Below, in pieces: positions 36,344 to 43,953 of a stretch of 64,000 bases of DNA. The notes under the pieces were generated by a model. The model was not told the origin of the DNA. It saw nothing but the letters and a program-made list of their open reading frames with translations, and did no database searches. The translations under genes and the position numbers were made by a program. This DNA is from Legionella bozemanae (GTDB lineage: Bacteria > Pseudomonadota > Gammaproteobacteria > Legionellales > Legionellaceae): assembly GCF_001648595.1 (NCBI RefSeq), contig NZ_KV441807.1:65253-129252 (forward strand), read 5' to 3'. How positions within the stretch are numbered: the stretch's first letter is position 1; the number at the start of each line of letters is the position of its first letter.

Positions 36344-36571
36344 ATGGGAATCCCAATAAGAATTGATGAAACCATTTATAATGAGGCAAAAAAAGTTGCT
36401 GCAGCAGAATTTCGTTCTATTCCAAATCAAATAGAATATTGGGCTAAGTTAGGAAAGTGTGCATTGGATAATCCTGATTTACCCATTGAGTTTATTAAGG
36501 ACGTTTTGCTTTCTAAACTCCAAGACAAGTCTTTAGCGGAACCTTTTCAATTCGAGGGTGAAGGTGAGTGA
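36344..36571 (+). CDS. ParD-like antitoxin of a type II toxin-antitoxin pair
   Basis: 75 residues: MGIPIRIDETIYNEAKKVAAAEFRS is a ribbon-helix-helix DNA-binding region (strand RIDE, then helices), as in ParD-like PF11903 antitoxins, followed by a toxin-binding tail. GGTGA precedes the ATG. It overlaps the toxin gene by 14 bases. The antitoxin should neutralise the RelE-type protein and autoregulate the pair. It sits just inside the att site, a usual place for an element-stabilising addiction module. Confidence 0.75.
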   Translation: MGIPIRIDETIYNEAKKVAAAEFRSIPNQIEYWAKLGKCALDNPDLPIEFIKDVLLSKLQDKSLAEPFQFEGEGE

Positions 36572-36842
36572 TATCGAAATAAGACAAATGCCTGCATTTA
36601 AGAGAGTTTATAAAAAATTACCCAGCTCACATAAATCTATCGTTAACGAGGCTGTATGTACAATTGTCAATAATCCTAAAGTTGGAGAGGAGAAAAAAGG
36701 GGATTTAGTTGGAGTGTATGTTTACAAATTTAAAATGAATCACCAACAATTTCTTTTAGCTTATGAATGGGATCCGACATTAAGGATCTTGTTAGCACTT
36801 GGTGTACATGAAAACTTTTACCGGGATCTCAAGAGAAAATAA
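36558..36842 (+). CDS. RelE/ParE-superfamily toxin
   Basis: 94 residues with the RelE-fold pattern: MPAFKRVYKKLPSSHKSIVNEAV, KKGDLVGVYVYKFKMNHQQFLLAYEW and LLALGVHENFYRDLKR. Such toxins cleave mRNA on the ribosome or poison gyrase; which applies here cannot be told. The start is GTG (36558, or GTG 36564), inside the antitoxin's last codons, so translation is coupled. Confidence 0.75.
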   Translation: MKVSDIEIRQMPAFKRVYKKLPSSHKSIVNEAVCTIVNNPKVGEEKKGDLVGVYVYKFKMNHQQFLLAYEWDPTLRILLALGVHENFYRDLKRK

Positions 36843-37563
36843 TTAGTTATTCATAGGGAACGCATATTATCTCCTCCAAGAGTCGTTTCATTGTACATTT
36901 ATTTGTGTAGATGGACTTGAACCTTTAGTTATTGACATAAGAACATCAGCTCATTTAAGCAGGACTGCTTAAAATGCTTTCAACTATCTTTTTGAGATTA
37001 GGCCCATAAGGGACATCGATCGTTTACAAATAAAAGAATGAGCATTGGATGGATAATCTGTAGATTGGTGCGAAACTAACAAATTTATAAAAATGCTAAA
37101 AAATATGCATCTTCTGGAATAACAATAAATCAGGATCATTTAGAATCCGCCTTTTATGGTGCTATTGGCAATTGGAACAATTGGTTGGTGTATAAATATA
37201 GAGCGTCTGATAAAGAACAACAGGATATTGGTATTGAACAGATTCTTCAGGTTTTGCCTACTATTATTCAATTCAAAGTAAGTATTACAGAATTAACTCA
37301 ATTAGTAACACGTGAATTAAGAATAAACGGTTAACTTTATTTTTGATACCATATCGCTCGAAATTAACTCAAGGAATGTCATGACGAACATCAACAATAC
37401 TAGAATATGATTTAGCTTATTTACAACATTATTGATGACAAAGCATATATTACCAACATCAAATATTTAAAAAACTATTAATCAAGCGCTATGTACAATC
37501 CTATTGTATAATTATTCGAAAAATTCATGTTTTGATATGATTTAAATTAAAAGGAACGAATGA
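36843..37563. other. 721-bp region with one gene remnant and no intact gene
   Basis: The frame 37080-37334 is open but has no start codon. It reads KNAKKYASSGITINQDHLES, then AFYGAIGNWNNWLVYKYR, up to RELRING, a coherent helical sequence that looks like the C-terminal ~80 residues of a lost gene of unknown family. The rest is AT-rich. The maoC ribosome site AAGGAACG lies at about 37551-37558. Confidence 0.4.
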
Positions 37564-38109
37564 ATGGATAAGGAGTTTTTGGAAAATATTACCTTCGATG
37601 AGTTAGCTCTTGGTCAACAGGCCAGTTTAAATAAAACACTAAAGCAAGAAGACATTTCGCTATTTGCGGTAATGTCTGGTGATGTAAACCCTGCTCATAT
37701 GGATCCTGTATTTGCCAAAAGCGATATTTTTCGTGGCATTGTTGGTCATGGAATGTGGTCTGGTTCATTAATTTCTGCATTGCTTGGGACTGTTTTGCCT
37801 GGTCCTGTGACCATTTATCTTGAGCAAGATATTAAATTTAGAAAACCGGTACGTATTGGAGATAACATCACCATCACGCTTATCGTACGCGATAAACGTT
37901 CTGATAAGCCAATCGTAACCTTTGACTGCAAAGGTGTGAATCAGCGTGGAGACATTGTTATTGAAGGGCTGGCAACGGTACTTGCACCGACTCAAAAAAT
38001 ACGTGTGGCAAGAGCTGATTTGCCACATATTGAAATTCATAACCACGACCGCTTTCAGGCTATCATTCAATCATGGAGGCCATCCGCACAGCGATTGTTC
38101 ATCCGGTAA
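37564..38109 (+). CDS. MaoC-like (R)-enoyl-CoA hydratase
   Basis: 181 residues with a hot-dog fold. The hydratase-2 motif SGDVNPAHMDPVFA holds the Asp-His dyad, and GIVGHGMWSGSLISALLG is the following conserved helix. It hydrates short-chain trans-enoyl-CoA to (R)-3-hydroxyacyl-CoA. In many bacteria this domain is fused to a phosphate acetyltransferase domain. Here the frame ends 36 bases after the next start, and its last ~15 residues (SWRPSAQRLFIR) look like out-of-frame sequence, so a frameshift in a fused gene is possible. It opens a four-gene operon. Confidence 0.8.
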   Translation: MDKEFLENITFDELALGQQASLNKTLKQEDISLFAVMSGDVNPAHMDPVFAKSDIFRGIVGHGMWSGSLISALLGTVLPGPVTIYLEQDIKFRKPVRIGDNITITLIVRDKRSDKPIVTFDCKGVNQRGDIVIEGLATVLAPTQKIRVARADLPHIEIHNHDRFQAIIQSWRPSAQRLFIR

Positions 38110-38960
38110 AAGCCAATGTGCTCACCGCAGTAGCTGATTCCGCCAAGGCTAAACTAATTATTCCTATTTTAATTGGTCCAATGGCAAAGATTAAGGCAGC
38201 AGCTCATGAGGTAGGCATTGATATCACCCACTGGGAGCTCATTGATACAGAGCATAGTGATGCGGCAGCAAGCAAGGCCGTGGAGTTGGCAGCAACAGCA
38301 AAAATTGATGCTATCATGAAAGGCTCTTTGAGTAGCCAGGAGTTATTAGCTGCCATTGTACCTATCGCCTCCAATTTACGTACAAAATATCGTATCAGTC
38401 ATGCCTACCTCATGGATGCCCCGTCTTATCATAAATCGCTTATTATCACGGATGCCGCCATTAATATCGCGCCCAATGCTGCTGAGAAGGCTGATATCTG
38501 TCAAAATGCGGTTAATCTTTGGCGTGTCTTGTTCGGAGAAGATAAAAAACCCAAAGTAGCTATTCTTGCGGCAACAGAACTAGTGAACCCCAAGATGCAA
38601 GCGACAGTCGATGCGGCCACCTTGTGTAAAATGGCCGACCGCGGACAAATCACCGACGGTATTCTTGATGGACCTTTAGCATTTGATAATGCGATTAACA
38701 AGCAGGCCGCAGACGATAAAGGAATTATATCACCGGTCGCGGGCGATGCTGATATTTTACTGGTCCCTGACATTGAGTCGGGTAACATTCTAGCGAAGCA
38801 GTTGACTTTTCTCGGGCATGCTGATGCTGGGGGTATTGTTTTAGGTGCTCGTGTACCCATTATTTTGACGAGTCGCGCTGATTCATTGCGAACTCGACTC
38901 CTATCCTGCGCCTTAGCAGTTAAAATGGCTGCAGCACGCCAGGCTGGGAAGATAAAATGA
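38073..38960 (+). CDS. pta: Phosphate acetyl/butyryltransferase domain protein
   Basis: 295 residues of the PTA/PTB fold: ANVLTAVADSAKAKLIIPILIGP, DAIMKGSLSSQELLAAIV, MATVDAA-type helix and the C-terminal LLVPDIESGNILAKQLTFLGHADAGGIVLGARVPIIL. It interconverts acyl-CoA and acyl phosphate, feeding acetate kinase downstream. ATG 38073 has no ribosome site and lies inside the MaoC frame, and the first residues AIRTAIVHPV are the usual linker of bifunctional MaoC-Pta proteins. It overlaps ackA by 4 bases. Confidence 0.85.
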   Translation: MEAIRTAIVHPVKANVLTAVADSAKAKLIIPILIGPMAKIKAAAHEVGIDITHWELIDTEHSDAAASKAVELAATAKIDAIMKGSLSSQELLAAIVPIASNLRTKYRISHAYLMDAPSYHKSLIITDAAINIAPNAAEKADICQNAVNLWRVLFGEDKKPKVAILAATELVNPKMQATVDAATLCKMADRGQITDGILDGPLAFDNAINKQAADDKGIISPVAGDADILLVPDIESGNILAKQLTFLGHADAGGIVLGARVPIILTSRADSLRTRLLSCALAVKMAAARQAGKIK

Positions 38961-40111
38961 CAAACAAGATAAAAAACAGCATCCTGGTGATTAATACAGG
39001 CTCATCAAGTGTAAAATTTCAAGTTTATTCGAGAAAACCTTCATTAGAACTTATGGTACATGGCAAAATATCTGATTTAGGAGGTAGTCCTTTATTTTCA
39101 GCAGTAAATGAAAGACAAGAGTTTGCGGTTAATCAAGCTGAAAAAATAGAGCTCCCTGCTGATTATGACCATGAAAAAGCGTTGCATTTCATCTTGCATT
39201 GGATTGAAGCAAAAAACCAACATTGGCAGGTGGACACGGTAACACATCGAATCGTTCATGGCGGCACAAGATTCACCTCAAGTGTCATTATAACTTCTGA
39301 AGTGATGAGCTATTTGCGGGGATTATGCCCTTTAGCGCCCTTACACCAACCGCATAATCTTATTGCAATTGATATGTTTAGCACGCTTAAGCCTGATTTA
39401 ATGCAAATAGCTTGTTTTGATACGGCTTTTCATGCCAATCATGACCCTTTATTCACCGAATATGCCTTGCCGCAAACCATCCGTGATAAAGGGATTCGCC
39501 GTTATGGTTTTCATGGTCTTTCTTATGAATGGATAGCTCATTTTTTACGTAGGCATGAACCGGACTTGGCAAGAGGGCGCATTATCGCGGCCCATCTTGG
39601 TAATGGCGCCAGTTTATGCGCCATGCACAATGGCATCAGCATGGATACCACCATGGGTATGACGGCACTTGATGGTTTACCAATGGGTACCCGCTGTGGA
39701 GCAATTGACCCAGGGGCGGTCATTTATATGATTCGAGCCCTTAATTTATCTCCTGATGAGGCAGAGGCTATTCTCTATAATCAATCAGGACTATTTGGCT
39801 TATCAGATTGGACTCACGATGTTCGTCTGTTGCAAGAAAGTAATACACCTAAAGCACGATTTGCACTCGATTTTTTTTGCATGAGAACCGCGCAACTTAT
39901 AGGGATGATGGCAGTTGCATTAGGTGGTGTCGATGGCATTGTGTTTACTGGCGGCATTGGTGAGAACTCAAGTTTTATACGGGATAGGATTGTATGTCAC
40001 CTAGAATTTTTAAGACCTTTTAAAGTGCACGTTATTAAGGCGAATGAAGAACGAATGATGGCAATGCACACGGTATCAGCTCTTGAAAATCATAAGGAGA
40101 AACACAGATGA
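38957..40111 (+). CDS. ackA: Acetate kinase
   Basis: 384 residues, the family length. Motifs: VINTGSSSVKFQVYS, HRIVHGGTRF, CFDTAFHAN, RRYGFHGLSYEWI, AAHLGNGASLCAM and TMGMTALDGLPMGTRCGAIDPG, and VFTGGIGENS. It makes ATP from acetyl phosphate (or another acyl phosphate) supplied by the Pta partner. ATGA overlaps at both ends bind it into the operon. Such an extra Pta-AckA route gives substrate-level ATP when respiration is limited; that role is inferred. Confidence 0.93.
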   Translation: MTNKIKNSILVINTGSSSVKFQVYSRKPSLELMVHGKISDLGGSPLFSAVNERQEFAVNQAEKIELPADYDHEKALHFILHWIEAKNQHWQVDTVTHRIVHGGTRFTSSVIITSEVMSYLRGLCPLAPLHQPHNLIAIDMFSTLKPDLMQIACFDTAFHANHDPLFTEYALPQTIRDKGIRRYGFHGLSYEWIAHFLRRHEPDLARGRIIAAHLGNGASLCAMHNGISMDTTMGMTALDGLPMGTRCGAIDPGAVIYMIRALNLSPDEAEAILYNQSGLFGLSDWTHDVRLLQESNTPKARFALDFFCMRTAQLIGMMAVALGGVDGIVFTGGIGENSSFIRDRIVCHLEFLRPFKVHVIKANEERMMAMHTVSALENHKEKHR

Positions 40112-40863
40112 CTCATTTAAAAGGACTAATTGTTGGTGTGGCTAATAAAGACTCTATTGCCTGGGGATGTGCCAAAATCTTGCATGAAGCAGGTAACGAA
40201 CTTGCTATTACTTATCAGAATGAAAAAACAAAAGAATATGTACAACCCCTGGTGAATAGTATTTCTCGCCCCATATTTATGCCGCTTGATGTGAGAGATG
40301 ATGTACAACTAGGAGATTTATTTCAACGTATCGAAACCGATTGGGGAAAACTGGACTTTATCATTCATGCGATTGCCTTTGCACCAAAAAGTGATTTACA
40401 AGGCCGCGTGGTGGATTGTTCACCCGATGGCTTCATGATGGCTATGGATGTTTCCTGCCATTCTTTTATTCGGCTCGCAAAAGCTGCCGAACCGCTGATG
40501 AACGAGGGAGGCAGTCTAATCACCATGAGCTATTACGGGGCAGAAAAAGTCGTAAAAAATTATAATTTGATGGGGCCAGTCAAGGCTGCATTAGAAACAA
40601 CCGTGCGTTATTTAGCTATGGAGTTGGGTAGTAAAAAAATTAGGGTCAATGCCATCTCGCCAGGCCCTATTAATACGCGCGCAGCATCAGGCTTGTCTGA
40701 CTTTGACCAATTGATGGAAAAAGCAGCCAATGAAGCGCCTCTTCATCAGTTAGTGACCATTGATGCAATTGGCGAAATGACCGCTTTTCTTGTATCCCCA
40801 AAGGCCCAATACATCACTGGTCAAGTCATCTATGTAGATGGTGGTTATAATATTCGGGGTTGA
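40108..40863 (+). CDS. fabI: Enoyl-[acyl-carrier-protein] reductase, FabI type
   Basis: 251 residues of short-chain dehydrogenase fold. GVANKDSIAWGCAKIL is the FabI form of the nucleotide motif. The active site is Y-x6-K in NYNLMGPVKAALE, and SPGPINTRAASGL follows. It reduces enoyl-ACP with NADH in type II fatty acid synthesis. As it sits in an accessory operon, it may be a second copy beside a housekeeping fabI elsewhere, or may work on enoyl-CoA from the MaoC step. AAGGAG at 40095-40100 precedes the ATG. Confidence 0.88.
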   Translation: MTHLKGLIVGVANKDSIAWGCAKILHEAGNELAITYQNEKTKEYVQPLVNSISRPIFMPLDVRDDVQLGDLFQRIETDWGKLDFIIHAIAFAPKSDLQGRVVDCSPDGFMMAMDVSCHSFIRLAKAAEPLMNEGGSLITMSYYGAEKVVKNYNLMGPVKAALETTVRYLAMELGSKKIRVNAISPGPINTRAASGLSDFDQLMEKAANEAPLHQLVTIDAIGEMTAFLVSPKAQYITGQVIYVDGGYNIRG

Positions 40864-40937
40864 TTGAAGCAAAAGATAGCGATAATGCTTGCAATCAAAA
40901 GTGTTAGTTATGACAAACTATCAGTCGTTCATTTAGT

Positions 40938-41144
40938 CTAAATGAGCTCAACCTCTTCTGCTTGAGGTCCTTTCTGTCCCTTACCCGCTTTAAACAGCAC
41001 ATTGGCACCTTCAGGAAGAGTTTTAAAGCCACTACTTTGAATGGCGCTAAAGTGAACAAAGTAATCTTTGCCACTGTTTTCAATAAAACCAAACCCCTTA
41101 CTTTCGTTAAACCACTTTACCTTGCCACGTAATTTGTCTGTCAT
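40938..41144 (-). CDS. Cold-shock protein (CspA family)
   Basis: 68 residues: [16 protein letters not shown] (RNP1) and DYFVHFSAI (RNP2), with the C-terminal [14 protein letters not shown]. Paralogue of 26500-26709. It binds single-stranded nucleic acid. AGGAAA precedes the ATG. It lies inside the proposed element and is likely cargo. Confidence 0.92.
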   Translation of the reverse strand: MTDKLRGKVKWFNESKGFGFIENSGKDYFVHFSAIQSSGFKTLPEGANVLFKAGKGQKGPQAEEVELI

Positions 41145-41339
41145 ATATTTTCCTGAGCTCTTGAATTTAGTCCATTAGTTTGATGTGATAGGATAAAGTT
41201 TGTCAATACGTAATTTATTAAGAAAGTGATGATACATTTTTTATAAAGCTTGAGCCGATCAAATAATCACTCACTTATTCACCTATAATTAAGCGACTTG
41301 TTAGGATAAGGATGATGACTCTATTTTTAAGGATAGCCC

Positions 41340-42221
41340 ATGACATTAAGTAATATATTGATTGCCAGCGACTTCTCAAAACATGCCGATTGGGCTTTGC
41401 AACGAGCTATTGATTTAGCAAAGTCAAACCAGGCTAAGATTCATTTCCTCCATGTGGTAACACCACCGTTAAGTAGTGTTGTGCCGTCTTCAGAAACTGA
41501 ATTACAGCCTAATTTTTTGTTTAAGAAAAAAGAAATTGAAGAGAAGATTTTAAAGAAATTAAAAGATAATAAACTATCTAACGTTTCTGTGGTATTGGGT
41601 AGGGCTTCTGATGAGATTATCAGATACGCTGATGAAAATTATTGTGAATTGATTGTTGTGGGCGCTCATGGCCGTTACTATATTAATGATTACGTTTTAG
41701 GCACGACTTCTGGCTCCATTATTAGACAAAGTCATGCTCCTGTGCTGCTAATAAAAAAGGAACCTGATTTTGCTTACGAGCGGATACTACTAGCAACAGA
41801 CCTTTCAGAAGCAAGTAAAGAGACGGTGCAATATACTTTTAATTGCTTTCCTAATGCTAATTTTCAGTTGTTACACATTGTTGATATTTATTATCGCCAA
41901 TTCTTTAATCCAAGTGATTTAGATGAAGAATTCGTAGATCCTAAGCACCATAAAACAAAAGATATTTTTGAAAAATTGGATGATTTCCTTAGCGACTGTC
42001 AGGTTGATAAAAGCAAGTTTGAGAAAAAAATTATTGGCGGTTACTATGCAGATGCGATTATTGAGCAAGCCAATAAATGGAACGCTGATTTGTTGGCATT
42101 TGGTACACAGAGCAAATCTGGACTACATTACTTACTGATGGGGAGTGTTGCTAAACGAATTCTTCATCTTAGCCATGTGGATATGCTCGCTGTTCCTCCA
42201 AAGGCCACATTGCCATCGTGA
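41340..42221 (+). CDS. Tandem-domain universal stress protein
   Basis: 293 residues, two Usp domains. Domain 1 starts NILIASDFSKHADWAL and has VVGAHGRYYINDYVLGTTSGSIIR; domain 2 starts ERILLATDLSEASKETV and ends FGTQSKSGLHYLLMGSVAKRIL. The nucleotide motif is partly kept in both. AAGGATAGCCC precedes the ATG. It converges with the antiporter gene, separated by 22 bp. It is one of four Usp proteins in the 41-53 kb block. Confidence 0.9.
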   Translation: MTLSNILIASDFSKHADWALQRAIDLAKSNQAKIHFLHVVTPPLSSVVPSSETELQPNFLFKKKEIEEKILKKLKDNKLSNVSVVLGRASDEIIRYADENYCELIVVGAHGRYYINDYVLGTTSGSIIRQSHAPVLLIKKEPDFAYERILLATDLSEASKETVQYTFNCFPNANFQLLHIVDIYYRQFFNPSDLDEEFVDPKHHKTKDIFEKLDDFLSDCQVDKSKFEKKIIGGYYADAIIEQANKWNADLLAFGTQSKSGLHYLLMGSVAKRILHLSHVDMLAVPPKATLPS

Positions 42222-42243
42222 TTAAGAACAGAGGTTGAAGTTT

Positions 42244-43953
42244 TTATTTTCCGACCTTTATTGAATTGCTTTCTAATTGCTCCATGATTATTTCAACTGC
42301 TCGGGTTGCTGCATCATGAAAGGGCTGAAAAATGACATCAACTCCTATGCTTTTTAATAATTCCATTTCAGAAGTGTGATGTGTGGTTACTGCGATGCGG
42401 CTGGAGATATTGGCTTGTTTTAATGTTTCGGTCAAAATAATTCGGGGATCTTGATGGGTTACTCCAAGTACGTGTTGTGGAATCGTGCAAATAATCCATT
42501 TAACCTGATTTAAAGGCAAGGAAGCGACAAACTCAATATCGCAAGCATCACCATAGATGGCGTCATAACCTTTAAACTCCCACTCTCTGACTTCATCGGG
42601 ATTAAAATCAACTGCCAATACATTTATTTTTTTCTCAATCAATAATTTGGCTATCGCTTTACCAAAGCGACCTAATCCAAAAATGACAATCTCATAGTCG
42701 TTTTTGTTTTTTAAAGAGTGAATTTCTATCTTTTCCCGGTAGGGGATTGTCCGTTCAAAAAAGGACAGAGCTGGTTCTAACCAACGATAAAGCGTTTGTG
42801 AATACGTTATCATGTACACTGAAAGCGCGATAGTAATCAGACCAACCAGGGTCACTAGCCCAAGAGACTCCGTTGAAACATGGCCTAAGGTTACCCCCAT
42901 GGCCATAAACACCAAGGAGAATTCGCTGATTTGAGCCACCGTCAATCCGGCTAAAAAACCAGTTCGTTTGCGATACCCCATCACGCCCATAATGGCTAAA
43001 ACAATCAGTGGATTTCCAATCAAGACAAATAAAGAGAACACGATTGCCGGCGTCACTTGATGCCCAAGTTGGTTTAAATTCAATTGCGAGCCCAACGCAA
43101 TAAAGAAAAAAAGTAATAGGAAGTCACGTAAAGAAGAAAGTCTTGCAGCAATCGTGTCTCTGATTGGCGTTGAGGCCAATGAGATACCTGCAATCAGCCC
43201 TCCTAATTCTTTGCTAAAGCCAAAATAATTGCCTAAAGTGGCCATGAGTGCCGCAAAGGCTATGGCAAAAATAATCAATAATTCCGGCGAATGAGCGATA
43301 CGATTGACCAAAGGATTAGCCAAGTAGCGGATAAATACACCAACAAAGGTTAAAAGCATTATACCGTATAAAAAGATCGTTGCGATATGAGTTGTAAAGC
43401 CAACACTGTTTGCCTGGCTGCCAATACCAAAAGCGGATAAGGTTATCATGGCCAAAACAACTACCAGGTCTTGCACAATGAGAAATCCAATTGCAATACG
43501 GCCATGAAGCGAATCCACCTCATGTTTATCTGAAAGCAGCTTGACAATGATGATGGTACTGGAAAAGGTTAGCGCAACCGACACATAAAGTGCCGTCACT
43601 GAATCCATGCCGAGGAATTTGGCAATAAAAAAACCAATCAAGGAAGTAAAAAGGACTTGTCCAAGGCCTGTAGCTAAAGAAACCAGACCTAATGTCTTTA
43701 TTAAATGCAGGTCTAGCTTCAGGCCGACAAGAAAAAGTAATACAGCAATTCCTAATTCAGCCAATAATTCAATGTGTTCATGGGACTGGACAATCCCAAG
43801 AAAGGCAGGTCCTACAAGGATGCCTACTATAATAAAGCCAACAATCATTGGCTGTCGAAGCAGCAAACAGAAAAAACCTACAATGGTTGCCATCATGAGA
43901 AGCGAAGTTAACTCATAAAATGGGGAAGCATGTATTAATGACCAATCCATCAT
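42244..43953 (-). CDS. CPA2-family cation/proton antiporter with RCK (TrkA-N) domain, Kef/YbaL-like
   Basis: 569 residues. About 12 membrane helices (LRQPMIVGFIIVGILVGPAF, ELGIAVLLFLVGLKLDLHL, TFSSTIIIVKLLSDK, KELGGLIAGISLA) are followed by a cytosolic Rossmann domain IVIFGLGRFGKAIAKLL that binds NAD(H)-type ligands. It exchanges K+ or Na+ for H+. The start overlaps the stop of the P-type ATPase gene by 4 bases, so both are cotranscribed with the upstream Usp gene. Confidence 0.9.
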   Translation of the reverse strand: MMDWSLIHASPFYELTSLLMMATIVGFFCLLLRQPMIVGFIIVGILVGPAFLGIVQSHEHIELLAELGIAVLLFLVGLKLDLHLIKTLGLVSLATGLGQVLFTSLIGFFIAKFLGMDSVTALYVSVALTFSSTIIIVKLLSDKHEVDSLHGRIAIGFLIVQDLVVVLAMITLSAFGIGSQANSVGFTTHIATIFLYGIMLLTFVGVFIRYLANPLVNRIAHSPELLIIFAIAFAALMATLGNYFGFSKELGGLIAGISLASTPIRDTIAARLSSLRDFLLLFFFIALGSQLNLNQLGHQVTPAIVFSLFVLIGNPLIVLAIMGVMGYRKRTGFLAGLTVAQISEFSLVFMAMGVTLGHVSTESLGLVTLVGLITIALSVYMITYSQTLYRWLEPALSFFERTIPYREKIEIHSLKNKNDYEIVIFGLGRFGKAIAKLLIEKKINVLAVDFNPDEVREWEFKGYDAIYGDACDIEFVASLPLNQVKWIICTIPQHVLGVTHQDPRIILTETLKQANISSRIAVTTHHTSEMELLKSIGVDVIFQPFHDAATRAVEIIMEQLESNSIKVGK

